Below are positions 34,475 to 43,831 of a DNA stretch of 64,000 nucleotides, piece after piece (position 1 is the stretch's first letter; every line of letters begins with the position of its first letter). The stretch lies in assembly GCA_937926205.1 (NCBI GenBank), contig CALEYL010000046.1, positions 85,528 through 149,527 of the forward strand, read 5' to 3'. The DNA comes from an uncultured Saprospiraceae bacterium (GTDB lineage: Bacteria > Bacteroidota > Bacteroidia > Chitinophagales > Saprospiraceae). The notes beneath the pieces are model-generated. The model searched no databases. It saw only the letters and a program-made list of their open reading frames with translations, and was not told the DNA's origin. The position numbers and the translations under genes were made by a program.

Positions 34475-36814
34475 ATGAAAAGAGCTTTTATCTTCCTGCT
34501 TGTTGCTTTGTTGGCTTCAGTTCAATGGGTGAGCGCGCAAAGCCTGCCCTCTGAAATGCATTTTAGTGCCGATGGCCGCAGACTGGTTACCGGAGGCAAC
34601 GCCAGCCAGGGTTTTTATGACGAATCACTCATTCGAAGCATCAACCTCCAATTTTCGCAGCCCAATTACTGGCAATTAATGACCAACAATTACGCTTCAA
34701 AAACCGAAATCCCTGCAACATTAACCATGGATGGGGTTTCATACGACAGTGTCGGGGTTCGCTTTAAAGGGCAGACTTCCTACTCCATGAACAGTACCAC
34801 GAAAAAATCCTTTGCTTTATCGATGGATTATGTGCAAAACGGTCAGGATCTGATGGGATACGAATCCCTGAATTTTAACAATTGCTTCCTCGACGCATCC
34901 TTCCTGCGGGAGGTAATCTACCTCCACCTGAGCCGCAAACACATCCCAAGTGCTAAAGGCAATTTCATTCACCTGACTCTGAACGGAGAAAACTGGGGGC
35001 TTTATGGCAACATTCAAAACCTGAGCGGTGAATACCTGAAGGAGTGGTTCTTTTCCGGTGACGGCACCCGCTGGCGTGCAGAGCGGACTACCGGAGGCGG
35101 CCCTGGAGGCGGCAACCCTTTTGGCGCCGGCACATCTTCACTCAATTTTCTGGGAACGGATACGACCTTGTACAAATCCCACTATACCCTCAAAAAAACC
35201 AGTAAAGACCATCCCTGGGAAGATTTGGTGAATGTGTGCAATGCCTTAGCCAATACCCCGGCTGCCGCGCTTGAGGATTCGCTTAAACAATATCTGGACA
35301 TCGACCGGACGCTTTGGTATCTGGCCCACGAAATCCTGTTTACAGACGACGACAGCTATGTCTGGAAAGGGGGGATGGACTATTTCCTGTACTGGGAACC
35401 GGAAACGGGACGCATGACCCCGCTGGAATACGATGGCAACACCTGCATGGACCTGAATCTTGCAAGTACCTGGTCGCCTTTTTACCGGCAGAACGATGCG
35501 AGGTTCGCGTTGATGAATAAAATGTTTCCGGTGCCGGCCCTGCGTCAGCGATATCTGGCCCACGTGCGTACAATCATCGAAGAAAGTTTTGACCTGACCT
35601 ATGTTGACAGCCTCATTGATACTTACGCCGATTTCATCGATGCGGAAGTCAATGCAGATCCCAAAAAAATATACACTTACAATCAGTTTCTTGCCCAGGT
35701 GGAGGAACTTAAAGAATTTATGTCGGTTCGACGGACCTATCTGCTCAACAATGCGGAGGTGAACACCCCGGCGCCGGTAGTCGGCGAAGTGGCTTATTAC
35801 AGCAATGGGCAGGCCTTTTCGCCGCCGCTCAGCAATCAGGCGGTTACCGTGACGGCAGAAGTAAGTGCGGCTGGAGGCATCTTCGGTGTTCGCCTGTATT
35901 ATGGGACCGGATTGGTCGGGAATTTTGAGCGTACCCTCATGTTTGACGACGGCAACCATGGAGACGGCGAAGCAGGTGATGGCGTTTACGGCGCCAGCAT
36001 CCCCGGTTATCCCGGCGGTACCTATGTGCGGTATTACATCGAGGCAGTGAGCGCCAACACAGCCCGTTCTGTAAGCTATTCGCCGAAAGGGGCAGAACAC
36101 GACGTTTTTGTATACCGCGTCCAGGCAGACCTTAGCGGAAGCTCAGAGATTGCCATCAATGAATTTATGGCTTCCAACACAACTACCGCTGCCGATCAGG
36201 ATGGAGAATTTGACGACTGGATCGAGTTGTACAACAACGGCGAAGAAGCAGTTGACCTCGGCGGCTGGTTCCTCAGCGACAACCCAAACAACATTCCCAA
36301 GTGGGAGGTTCCGACCGGTACCATCATTCCCGGCAAGGGTTATTTGATTGTATGGGCGGATGAAAATGGGATGCAGGAAGGCTTGCACGCCAATTTCAAA
36401 CTTTCCGCCGGAGGCGAAAACCTGTATCTGGTGCGACCGGATACGACCATCCTTCAGGAAATTGAATTCCCTGTACAACAAACCGATATGGGTTATGCGC
36501 GCATTCCGAATGGTACGGGCGACTTTGTGATCCAGGCGCCGACGTTTAATGCAAACAACGAAGGCGTGACAGGAACGGAGAATCCGGAGCTGGCTGTAAT
36601 CGATTTGCACGTTTACCCGAACCCGACTAAAGACCAAATCACAATAGAAACCAACTTCAGTGAAGAAGTGCCATTGGAATTACTCTATGTGACCGGGCAA
36701 AGCATGCTGCGACGAACCATACAGGGTAAGTTAATCCTCGATTTACATGAATTTCCGGCAGGCGTGTATTTTGTGAAGGTTGGGAATGTGGTGGAGAAAG
36801 TGCTGCGGGAGTAA
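34475..36814 (+). CDS. CotH-type protein with lamin-tail domain and T9SS sorting tail
   Basis: A 779-residue secreted protein. The signal peptide ends at VSAQ (about residue 22). Residues 45-430 are a CotH kinase-like domain: RFKGQTSYSMNSTTKKSFALS near 90, SLNFNNCFLDASFLREVIY near 128, and YDGNTCMDLN near 319. A Gly-rich loop sits at about 207-220. A beta domain follows; residues 560-680 are a lamin-tail domain (EIAINEFMASNTT...WIELYNNGEEAVDLGGWFLSD). The last 75 residues are a type A T9SS sorting domain (VYPNPTKD...GVYFVKV). It is exported to the cell surface or medium. The target of any kinase activity is unknown. Confidence 0.92.
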   Translation: MKRAFIFLLVALLASVQWVSAQSLPSEMHFSADGRRLVTGGNASQGFYDESLIRSINLQFSQPNYWQLMTNNYASKTEIPATLTMDGVSYDSVGVRFKGQTSYSMNSTTKKSFALSMDYVQNGQDLMGYESLNFNNCFLDASFLREVIYLHLSRKHIPSAKGNFIHLTLNGENWGLYGNIQNLSGEYLKEWFFSGDGTRWRAERTTGGGPGGGNPFGAGTSSLNFLGTDTTLYKSHYTLKKTSKDHPWEDLVNVCNALANTPAAALEDSLKQYLDIDRTLWYLAHEILFTDDDSYVWKGGMDYFLYWEPETGRMTPLEYDGNTCMDLNLASTWSPFYRQNDARFALMNKMFPVPALRQRYLAHVRTIIEESFDLTYVDSLIDTYADFIDAEVNADPKKIYTYNQFLAQVEELKEFMSVRRTYLLNNAEVNTPAPVVGEVAYYSNGQAFSPPLSNQAVTVTAEVSAAGGIFGVRLYYGTGLVGNFERTLMFDDGNHGDGEAGDGVYGASIPGYPGGTYVRYYIEAVSANTARSVSYSPKGAEHDVFVYRVQADLSGSSEIAINEFMASNTTTAADQDGEFDDWIELYNNGEEAVDLGGWFLSDNPNNIPKWEVPTGTIIPGKGYLIVWADENGMQEGLHANFKLSAGGENLYLVRPDTTILQEIEFPVQQTDMGYARIPNGTGDFVIQAPTFNANNEGVTGTENPELAVIDLHVYPNPTKDQITIETNFSEEVPLELLYVTGQSMLRRTIQGKLILDLHEFPAGVYFVKVGNVVEKVLRE

Positions 36815-36838
36815 AGGGAGTCATTCATCTAATAACAA

Positions 36839-36880
36839 CAAGAGACATCCCGAATTTTTGGATGTCTCTTGTCATTTTCC
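36839..36880 (+). terminator. Terminator after the CotH gene
   Basis: CAAGAGACATCC at 36839-36850 pairs perfectly with 36860-36871 around a 9-base loop; a weak T stretch (TCATTTT) follows. Confidence 0.65.
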
Positions 36881-36936
36881 TCACGGATGCAGCGCACCTC
36901 GAATATTTGTACGCCTGATGTGCAAGAACCGTCTTG

Positions 36937-38076
36937 TTAATTACTTCCCCCCGTCATCCCCTGCCGTTGTTCACTGCCACTCTGTGGCCTTACCCCTGCA
37001 TTGCGGATATTGATCACTTTCTGTAAGAGGTCAAACCAGAATGGCGCGCCCAGTGAAACCGCCAACGCGGTAACGATCCAACCAAAAAGTTTGATGAGGA
37101 AAAACAGCCACGGCGCGCGTCCATTTGATGCAGCGGCAGCCTGTTGTTCTTTATAGGACTCATTCCACCCCAACCCCAGAGGAGCAGGCACTTTTTTGAT
37201 TTCATTGTACAGGATGGAATCCACCAGCCCACGCAGTTCGGTTACCCGGACAATTTTAGCAGAATCGGTCGCCGTGGAATCCATGGGGGCGGCAGTGTAG
37301 CTTTCCAGTTTGTTGTTGGAAACAAAAGACTCTGCCAGTTGCATCAATTCCTGACGGTCGTCCGGGTTGGCAGTGAGGCTGTTGAAAATTTTGAACGTAT
37401 CCGCATCAAAAGCGATGGCAGTCGTAAGGCCAATCGCTATTAAGGAGATGTGTACGCTGCGTTTATACCAGTCTGTCGCACGATCCATGATCTCATCGTA
37501 GTGTACTTTAAAAGCCGCTTTGGCTTTTTCTTTTTTCTTTTCTTCTTCTTCCGGCGTAGATGTATAATCCAGTGAACGGGTGCCAACGGAAGGGTCATTT
37601 TGGGGATAATCGCAAATGACATTTAAATGCTTTTTCAGGTCATTTTGATGCATGCCATCCATAAGTTTTGCAGCGGTGGAAGGAGGGGAAACAGGAGCAT
37701 CAAGGCCACGCTCGGTTGTTTCTCCGGACACCGGACTGTCTGCTTCATTTATCAGCAAATCCTGAATAAGTCCCGTTACCTGTTCAGCAGAAAGATAGGA
37801 AGGCAATTGATTTACCCACAAAAATTTAGATCCATATTTTTTGTAGACTTTACTGTTGATGATCTTGTTTTTGTACTCCTCTATGATTTTTTTTCTCGTG
37901 ACATCGTCATCGGTTTCAGCCAGATTTTCCACTTCTAATAGCTTTAAAATGGCTTTTAACAACATTTTACCGCGCAATGATACCAGAGAAGCCAGCAATT
38001 CCTGAATGGTGGTAGCCAATAAACTGATCAGGAGAAAAATAAAAATCAGGCCAATGACGATTTCCAGAATTTCCAT
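36937..38076 (-). CDS. Three-helix membrane protein of unknown function
   Basis: The frame opens at 38145, but the ATG at 38074-38076 starts directly at the first membrane helix and is preferred (379 residues). Helix 1 spans about 2-30. A long soluble domain follows, with a charged Glu/Lys stretch near 178-195. Helix 2 is near 210-230; another soluble domain rich in Ser/Thr/Asp follows. Helix 3 (near 325-350) ends in LGAPFWFDLLQKVINIRNAG, a motif I have seen in uncharacterised bacterial membrane proteins. No function can be assigned. Confidence 0.75.
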   Translation of the reverse strand: MEILEIVIGLIFIFLLISLLATTIQELLASLVSLRGKMLLKAILKLLEVENLAETDDDVTRKKIIEEYKNKIINSKVYKKYGSKFLWVNQLPSYLSAEQVTGLIQDLLINEADSPVSGETTERGLDAPVSPPSTAAKLMDGMHQNDLKKHLNVICDYPQNDPSVGTRSLDYTSTPEEEEKKKEKAKAAFKVHYDEIMDRATDWYKRSVHISLIAIGLTTAIAFDADTFKIFNSLTANPDDRQELMQLAESFVSNNKLESYTAAPMDSTATDSAKIVRVTELRGLVDSILYNEIKKVPAPLGLGWNESYKEQQAAAASNGRAPWLFFLIKLFGWIVTALAVSLGAPFWFDLLQKVINIRNAGVRPQSGSEQRQGMTGGSN

Positions 38077-38372
38077 AATAATGGGTTTAGAATAATGTAA
38101 ATGATAATGGAATACCGTTTCAGAAGAGCGGGCGAAGGATGACAAATCCTGATGCTAAAGATAAATCTGTCAGCCTGATTATACAATTTATGAGAAAAAA
38201 AATTTCCCCCTTTAAAGGTGCGGCAATACCTGGCATAGCCAACTTAAAACGGGTGATAAAATGGCATCCCATCACGATTATGATTGAAATTTTTCGCAAA
38301 ACAGCACTTAGTTTTAAACAAAAAAATCGAGCTTAGCCACCGGGTAAATTGTACCTTACCCGTCAAATAATT

Positions 38373-40499
38373 GTGAATAACATAAAATCCATCAATGTGA
38401 TTCGATACGCCTTCCTGATTACTTTTCTGCTGACAAACCTCGGCAGCACCTGGTCTCAAACGGTTGTTGCTTCGCCTTCCGGCAAAATTAAACTGACCTT
38501 TAGCCTTTCCACAAGCGGGCAGGCTTTTTATGCGGTTACTTTTAATGGCAAACCGATCGTCGGCGCCTCAAAAATGGGATTCTATCTGGAAGGGCGCAAT
38601 TACGCAAAGGGATTCGAACTCAAAGACTCCAAAACAAGCAGCTTCGATGAAACCTGGGAAACCGTCTGGGGCGAAGAGTCCAAAATCAGGAACCACTACA
38701 ACGAATTGACGGTCAACCTCCAGAATAAGGACGGCCAGATGAACATCATTTTCAGGGTCTTCAACGATGGCGTGGGATTCCGGTATGTATTCCCCAAAAT
38801 TGGCGATAAATCAGAAACACTGACCGTTCAGGAAGAACTATCGGAATTTCAGATGACTGGCGACCACACTGCCTGGTGGCAACCGGGTGACTGGGATTCG
38901 AACGAACACGATTATTCTACGACCAAAATTTCAAAAATCAACGGCATTCGCTATGCCAATGAAACGGCGATTTCCACGCAGTTTATCCCCGACTATAAAG
39001 CGGTACAAACACCCATGGCCATGCGCACAGAAGAGGGGGTCCACATCGCCATTCACGAAGCAGCGCTGGTCAATTTTCCGGCCATGCAGCTCAAGGTGGA
39101 CAACGCCAGTAAAAAGTTGACGGCTTTCCTTATTCCAAGTGCAGGCCTTTGGCGAAAAGCCGTGGTTGAAACAGGTTTTTCTACCCCCTGGCGCACGATC
39201 CTGATTAGTCCAAACGCGGCAGGTTTGCTGCTTTCACGGCTGATCCTGAACCTGAATGAGCCCTGCAAGCTGGCAGATGTGAGCTGGATCAAACCCGTGA
39301 AATATGTGGGTATCTGGTGGGAATTACACCTCGGAAAAACAACCTGGGATTACACTGGTTCGCAAAGCGGACAAACGATGATGGGCACACAGCCGCATGG
39401 CAGACACGGCGCCACGACAGAAAATACCAAACGCTATATTGATTTTGCAGCTCAAAATGGTTTCAACGGCGTTTTGGTGGAAGGCTGGAATACCGGTTGG
39501 GAAGATTGGTTTGGCAAATGGAAAGAAGATGTTTTTGATTTTCAAACGCCTTATCCGGATTACGACCTGAAAGGTTTGGCAGCGTATTCCATCGAAAAAG
39601 GAGCGCCAATCATTGTGCATCACGAAACATCGGCTTCGGCCCTTGGGTATGAGAAGCATTACGAAAAAGCATACGAACTGATGAATTCGCTTGGGTTAAA
39701 CGCCATTAAAACAGGTTATGTGGGTCGAATCATTCCGAAAGGAGAATGGCACGACGGCCAGTGGATGATCAACCACTACCAGCGTGTGCTTGAAAAAACA
39801 GCCGAGCACAAAATCATGGTGGACGCCCACGAACCGGTACGCCCGACCGGCCTGCACCGCACATGGCCCCATTTTATGGCTTGCGAGGCCGCCCGTGGCA
39901 ACGAATTCAATGCCTGGAGCAAGGGCAACCCTCCTGAACACGAAACCATCCTGCCATTTACGCGCTTGCTGGGCGGGCCGATGGATTACACCCCCGGCAT
40001 TTTTAACATCCAGTTCAAGGAATACAAAACCGACCCTAACAATACCAATCAGGTGCACACGACACTGGCCAAACAACTGGCTTTATACGTAACGATGTAT
40101 TCCCCGCTCCAGATGGCTGCAGACCTGCCCGAACATTACGAAAAAAACATGGCTGCTTTTCAGTTCATCAAAGATGTGGCTGTAGATTGGGAAGAAACAA
40201 AGGTACTCAACGCGGCCATCGGCGATTACGTGACTTACGCACGCAAGGCCAAAGGCTCCAACAACTGGTTTATTGGATCCATTACCGACGAAAATGCCCG
40301 GACATTCGCACTGAAGCTCGACTTCCTGGATGCCGACAAAACTTATGAGACAACGGTTTATGAAGATGCAACCGACGCGCATTGGCAAAAAAATCCGACG
40401 GCAGTTAACATCCGGAAAATTACCGTTAAAAAAGGCGATACGCTCAATCTAAAATTAGCAGCAGGCGGAGGTGCAGCCATTTCTTTGATGGCGAAGTAA
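38373..40499 (+). CDS. Glycoside hydrolase family 97 (SusB-like alpha-glucosidase/galactosidase)
   Basis: A secreted enzyme of about 708 residues. No ATG start exists: TTG 38349, GTG 38373 and GTG 38397 all precede the hydrophobic signal segment ending at GSTWSQ; 38373 is a compromise. The N-terminal beta-sandwich has SPSGKIKLTFSL and FRVFNDGVGFRYVFP. The barrel has YVGIWWELHLGKTTW, LVEGWNTGWEDWF, KTGYVGRI and VDAHEPVRPTGLHRTWPHFMA. GH97 enzymes cleave alpha-glycosidic bonds with Ca2+, by inversion or retention depending on the subfamily. No Sus operon is adjacent. Confidence 0.9.
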   Translation: MNNIKSINVIRYAFLITFLLTNLGSTWSQTVVASPSGKIKLTFSLSTSGQAFYAVTFNGKPIVGASKMGFYLEGRNYAKGFELKDSKTSSFDETWETVWGEESKIRNHYNELTVNLQNKDGQMNIIFRVFNDGVGFRYVFPKIGDKSETLTVQEELSEFQMTGDHTAWWQPGDWDSNEHDYSTTKISKINGIRYANETAISTQFIPDYKAVQTPMAMRTEEGVHIAIHEAALVNFPAMQLKVDNASKKLTAFLIPSAGLWRKAVVETGFSTPWRTILISPNAAGLLLSRLILNLNEPCKLADVSWIKPVKYVGIWWELHLGKTTWDYTGSQSGQTMMGTQPHGRHGATTENTKRYIDFAAQNGFNGVLVEGWNTGWEDWFGKWKEDVFDFQTPYPDYDLKGLAAYSIEKGAPIIVHHETSASALGYEKHYEKAYELMNSLGLNAIKTGYVGRIIPKGEWHDGQWMINHYQRVLEKTAEHKIMVDAHEPVRPTGLHRTWPHFMACEAARGNEFNAWSKGNPPEHETILPFTRLLGGPMDYTPGIFNIQFKEYKTDPNNTNQVHTTLAKQLALYVTMYSPLQMAADLPEHYEKNMAAFQFIKDVAVDWEETKVLNAAIGDYVTYARKAKGSNNWFIGSITDENARTFALKLDFLDADKTYETTVYEDATDAHWQKNPTAVNIRKITVKKGDTLNLKLAAGGGAAISLMAK

Positions 40500-40525
40500 A
40501 TTGCCTGTTGCCCTATTTTACATTA

Positions 40526-40563
40526 CGGAGTTCCCTGCACTATCATGTTAACGGGGAACTCTG
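40526..40563 (+). terminator. Hairpin after the GH97 gene
   Basis: A 10-bp stem (40526-40535 with 40554-40563, one G-U pair) lies 26 bases after the stop. The T run is poor, so termination is only probable. Confidence 0.45.
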
Positions 40564-40619
40564 TATATTCATTCCAGTTCTATAACATCAACTGAAGCTA
40601 TTTGCGTTTTAGATAAGAG

Positions 40620-40651
40620 TTGCACTCAAATATAAAATTCCCTTACCTTTG
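40620..40651 (+). promoter_or_regulatory. Promoter of the toxin-antitoxin pair
   Basis: TTG at 40620-40622 and TACCTTTG at 40644-40651 are 21 bases apart, as in the yceI promoter. The antitoxin ATG lies 16 bases downstream. Confidence 0.5.
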
Positions 40652-40667
40652 AAAAAAACTTCTATCC

Positions 40668-40913
40668 ATGATTACAGAAGACATGAATGATAAACTTACT
40701 GATGGATATGTGGAGCTTTTGAAGCATTTGAGTCCGAATAGCAAGCTTGAATTGATTTCAAAGCTGGCACAATCCATCAAACAAGATGTCCAGGATAGCA
40801 ACCTTGATTTCCAAAAGGCATTTGGGGCCTGGGACGAAAAAGACGATGCGGAAGCGCTGGTGGAGCGTATAAGATCTTCACGTATTTTCAATAGAAACAT
40901 TGAAGCTCTGTGA
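40668..40913 (+). CDS. Antitoxin of a PIN-domain toxin-antitoxin pair
   Basis: An 81-residue helical protein with a Leu-rich stretch (LSPNSKLELISKLAQSIKQ) and an acidic C-terminus. The shape fits antitoxins paired with PIN toxins in Bacteroidota and cyanobacteria. No DNA-binding motif is obvious. Its TGA overlaps the GTG start of the toxin gene, so translation is coupled. Met5 (40680) is an alternative start. Confidence 0.8.
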   Translation: MITEDMNDKLTDGYVELLKHLSPNSKLELISKLAQSIKQDVQDSNLDFQKAFGAWDEKDDAEALVERIRSSRIFNRNIEAL

Positions 40914-41308
40914 AAAGGTACTTAATTGATACAAATATTTGCATATACTATATGGAAGGGCTTTATGACCTTGACCAAAGGTTTAACTCTGTAAAGCCAG
41001 ATAATTGTTTGATTTCAGAAATAACCTATGCAGAGTTAAAATTCGGAGTCGAAAACAGCAACCATCCGGGAAAAAATCAAAAAGCACTCGATAACTTTCT
41101 AACCGGTATTCAAATCGTTCCAATCTTCCAAGCGATTGATATCTATGCTAAAGAAAAAGCCAGATTGCGAAAAGCTGGCAAACCAACAGACGATTTTGAC
41201 CTATTAATTGGTTCAACATCAGTAGCGATGGGATTGACAATGGTGACAAATAATTCAGCCCATTTTGATAGAATAACAGGAATAAATATTGAAGACTGGA
41301 CAAAGTGA
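40910..41308 (+). CDS. vapC: PIN-domain toxin (VapC-like ribonuclease)
   Basis: A 132-residue PIN nuclease. Acidic metal ligands are present: Asp7 in YLIDTNICIYY, Glu42 in TYAELKFG, and Asp97 in DFDLLIGS, with TNNSAHFDRI at 113-122 completing the site. The GTG start overlaps the antitoxin stop by four bases. VapC toxins cut tRNA or rRNA when freed from the antitoxin (family knowledge); the target here is unknown. The pair is intact. Confidence 0.9.
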   Translation: MKRYLIDTNICIYYMEGLYDLDQRFNSVKPDNCLISEITYAELKFGVENSNHPGKNQKALDNFLTGIQIVPIFQAIDIYAKEKARLRKAGKPTDDFDLLIGSTSVAMGLTMVTNNSAHFDRITGINIEDWTK

Positions 41309-41325
41309 TTGCTATTTCTAACACC

Positions 41326-41910
41326 ATGAACCGCTATTCCGATCCCGGCTCTGCTCTTTCGTCTTTTGCCAGTCATTTCCTGGTGCATTGCCCGAAATGT
41401 GATGGCAAAGCCTTTGTCAATCCAGAGGGCCGGCTGACATGCACGGCTTGTTTTCATCTGGAGCAGCCCGGCCATTGGTATGGAGCAGCCACGGCCTACG
41501 TATCTGTGAAATGCCGCGAGTGCCACGCCCAACTCCGCAGGAGCGCTCCATGGACCGGGCCATGGAAAAAGCTGGCCATGCACTGTGAACACTGCGGCGA
41601 CACCTGCGAGTACGAAGCCAGCATTACCAAACACTACCTGAATAAAGGCCAAATGACAGATCAGGTATTCGGCTTGCCGCTTTGGCTGCAAAAAGAATTC
41701 CGTGGCGAGTTGTTCTGGGCTTACAACTACGAACATTTGACGGAATTACGCGACTACATCTCCGCCAAACTCAGGGAGCGGGGCATCAACCCTTACAGCA
41801 ATACCATCCGAAAAAACAGCACGATGATCAGCCGCCTGCCCGCCTACATAAAAAAAGCAGGAAACAGAGTCGAATTATTGAAACTGATCGCCTACCTTTC
41901 TGAAAAATAG
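41326..41910 (+). CDS. Double zinc-ribbon protein of unknown function
   Basis: The ATG at 41326 is preferred; a GTG at 41305 would overlap the toxin stop. The 194-residue protein has CPKC (22-25) with CTAC (39-42), then CREC (63-66) with CEHC (87-90), making two probable zinc ribbons. The C-terminal half is helical, with LRDYISAKLRERGINPYSNT and a basic stretch. It may bind nucleic acid, but this is inference. It follows the toxin by 17 bases and precedes an uncharacterised gene by six bases. Confidence 0.75.
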   Translation: MNRYSDPGSALSSFASHFLVHCPKCDGKAFVNPEGRLTCTACFHLEQPGHWYGAATAYVSVKCRECHAQLRRSAPWTGPWKKLAMHCEHCGDTCEYEASITKHYLNKGQMTDQVFGLPLWLQKEFRGELFWAYNYEHLTELRDYISAKLRERGINPYSNTIRKNSTMISRLPAYIKKAGNRVELLKLIAYLSEK

Positions 41911-41916
41911 CTTCTA

Positions 41917-42582
41917 ATGGAAATGGTCAGGTTGGTGCTGACAGAACCTGTTTACAAATACCCAATCGGGACGGTCTTCGATCTGGCGGAAGCGCAACCT
42001 GGTCCAGATGACTGGGATTACGACGATCGTGTCCGTGACCGGATGAGTTTTACCAGCCGAAAAACGTATTTTCTGCCGGATACAGGCCGGGGCTTTAGCG
42101 CCACCTTGCGCGCAGACAGCACCAGGCCTTGTCCGCCAGCCGCATTTAACGATGTCGACCTGCGCACTGGACCGCTTCGGGTTACCAAAGCCCAGTCGGG
42201 TTATGGCAAACTCCTTCAGCCCGAACCGGCGCCCCTACCCTATGGGGTCCTAAAAGAAGAACAAGTTAGTCTGATTGACGTCGGCGGGCACAAAGCGCAA
42301 GGCCTGCAAATAGAACTGCCGCCATTTTCGCAGGAACCAAGACGCATTACCTTAAGGGATGTACAACGTGAAGAAACCCTTTGGGAACGGGCTTTCAGCG
42401 ACCTGAAGGTTTCCGGCAATACCGTTTTCATCGATTTTTCGGAACTACTCCCTGGTTTTTACCAATTGTTTTTCCAGTTTCGCGGCGACTGCCGGCATTC
42501 GGTGCAGTTCATCAAATCTTTTCCATTGAGGGTGGAGTTCAGTATCGTGCCTGCTTTTACAATGCACAAAACCTTGTATTAA
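41917..42582 (+). CDS. Uncharacterised protein
   Basis: A 221-residue protein without a signal peptide. The N-terminal half is polar with many Asp/Arg/Pro residues; the C-terminal half alternates strands (ITLRDVQREETLWERAF, VFIDFSELLPGFYQLFFQF), suggesting a beta-sandwich. I recognise no family. It sits between the zinc-ribbon gene (six bases) and the DinB gene (11 bases), and the three are probably co-transcribed. Confidence 0.6.
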   Translation: MEMVRLVLTEPVYKYPIGTVFDLAEAQPGPDDWDYDDRVRDRMSFTSRKTYFLPDTGRGFSATLRADSTRPCPPAAFNDVDLRTGPLRVTKAQSGYGKLLQPEPAPLPYGVLKEEQVSLIDVGGHKAQGLQIELPPFSQEPRRITLRDVQREETLWERAFSDLKVSGNTVFIDFSELLPGFYQLFFQFRGDCRHSVQFIKSFPLRVEFSIVPAFTMHKTLY

Positions 42583-42593
42583 GAACAAACTTA

Positions 42594-43106
42594 ATGGATA
42601 TGAGACTCGATTCGCTGTTGAAAGATTATGCCGAATTCAACCTTTGGGCCAATTCGAAAATGGTGGCCTGGCTTCGCGAAAAACCACTTGCGCTGCTCCG
42701 TCAGGAAATCCCGTCAAGCTTTCCAAGCCTGGAAAAAACATTGCTGCACATTTGTGACGGAGAAACGGTTTGGCTGGAAAGACTCAACAAGCGCAAAATC
42801 ACAGAATTTCCATCCACGCATTTTAAAGGAACTGAAGAAGAAGTCTTTACGCGGTTAATGACCTCTTCACAAAAATTCCGCGACCATGTTTTTTTACTTG
42901 AGGAAGCAGATTTCTCTTCCGCTTGTGAATACCTGCAATTCAATGGAGAACATTATTCTACCCCAGTCGGAGAGATCATTCAACACTGCATGAACCACGG
43001 TACTTTCCACCGTGGTCAACTGGTTACCATGGGGCGCAGTCTCGGTCTGACAGATCCGCCAAAAACAGATTTCATCCACTACCTTCGTGAAGAAGCAAAA
43101 GGATAG
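42594..43106 (+). CDS. DinB-family four-helix metal-binding protein
   Basis: The frame is open from 42381, overlapping the previous gene, but the ATG at 42594 starts the DinB-like helix MDMRLDSLLKDYAEFNLWAN. The product has 170 residues. Metal-binding His residues are His52 in LLHICDGE, and His135 and His139 in MNHGTFHRGQL, the hallmark of the family. Relatives include thiol-dependent transferases; the substrate is unknown. Confidence 0.9.
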   Translation: MDMRLDSLLKDYAEFNLWANSKMVAWLREKPLALLRQEIPSSFPSLEKTLLHICDGETVWLERLNKRKITEFPSTHFKGTEEEVFTRLMTSSQKFRDHVFLLEEADFSSACEYLQFNGEHYSTPVGEIIQHCMNHGTFHRGQLVTMGRSLGLTDPPKTDFIHYLREEAKG

Positions 43107-43129
43107 CCCCTCTCTTTCTTATCCACCCA

Positions 43130-43156
43130 AAACCCCATTTCCGAATTTTCAAATTT
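43130..43156 (-). repeat. C-poor trailer after the SRPBCC gene
   Basis: In the sense (minus) direction, ATTTGAAAATTTGAAAATTC directly follows the stop codon: an eight-base word repeated twice, without C until its end. Confidence 0.45.
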
Positions 43157-43606
43157 TCAAATTACTTCAGCTTTCGCCTTCAACGCTGCATTCATCGCTT
43201 CAAAACCACGGCGGGTATTGTCATTCAGCATTTTTTTGAACAACGGAACCAGAATACCGCCAAAACGCTCACGTTGCACGAAGGTCGTCGTGCCATTGCC
43301 ATTGTCCGTTAACTCAAAAATGTGTTCACCATCAAATAATCCGGGAATGAACAGATGTCCCAGCCAACGGAACTCTTTATTCGGCTCCACAGCCAGTACT
43401 TTTGGATTAAATTGCATGCCTTTTCCGCCCGGTGGTTCGATAAAAGCGGCAAGGCGGGCGCCTTTTTCTGCCTTTCCTGTGATGCTTTTGATGAAAGTAT
43501 TCCAGGTCGGATAATTTTCAAAATCCATTAAAATGCGCCAAACCTGTGCTGGTGTTGCATTGATGTCAATGGAAGTGCGAATTTCTGTTTTTCTCTTTGC
43601 CATCAT
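43157..43606 (-). CDS. SRPBCC-family (START/polyketide cyclase-like) protein
   Basis: A 149-residue protein with the SRPBCC layout: strand TEIRTSIDINATPAQVWRIL, then FENYPTWNTFI, a central sheet with RWLGHLFIPGLFDGEHIFEL, a TTTFVQRERFGGILVPLF segment and the long C-terminal helix FEAMNAALKAKAE. The fold binds hydrophobic ligands; the ligand is unknown. Two adjacent ATG codons (43606, 43603) are possible starts. The leader is a TTTAACC/TTTCTAC repeat array. Confidence 0.88.
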   Translation of the reverse strand: MMAKRKTEIRTSIDINATPAQVWRILMDFENYPTWNTFIKSITGKAEKGARLAAFIEPPGGKGMQFNPKVLAVEPNKEFRWLGHLFIPGLFDGEHIFELTDNGNGTTTFVQRERFGGILVPLFKKMLNDNTRRGFEAMNAALKAKAEVI

Positions 43607-43790
43607 AGAAAGGTTAAAAGGTAAAGGTTAAAGGGTAAAGGTTAAAGTAGAAAGTAGAAAGAGGGACATGATGCTTTCATGGAGCAGTCTGCTCCGTCTA
43701 CCATCCACCCTTTTTAAATTTAAAGGCGGTAGACTGCTTTCAGGTATTCTCTTTCTACCTTCTACCTGATACCCTCTACCCTTTTACCCC
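43607..43790 (-). repeat. Complementary heptamer arrays between the Crp-type and SRPBCC genes
   Basis: In the sense direction of both flanking genes, a C-poor GGTAGAA array (43749-43790) follows the Crp-type gene. A G-poor TTTCTAC/TTTAACC array (43607-43665) ends at the SRPBCC start. The GTAGAAAG and CTTTCTAC words are complementary, so trailer and leader can pair. GCAGTCTGC and GGTAGACTGC words lie between. Confidence 0.7.
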
Positions 43791-43831
43791 ACAAATCTCG
43801 GCACAATCAAAACAGGCGTACTTGACATAAA

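Noticed and set aside
35246..36100. 284-residue minus-strand frame inside the CotH gene
   Set aside because: It is antisense to a gene with clear CotH, lamin-tail and sorting domains; it is a codon-bias shadow.
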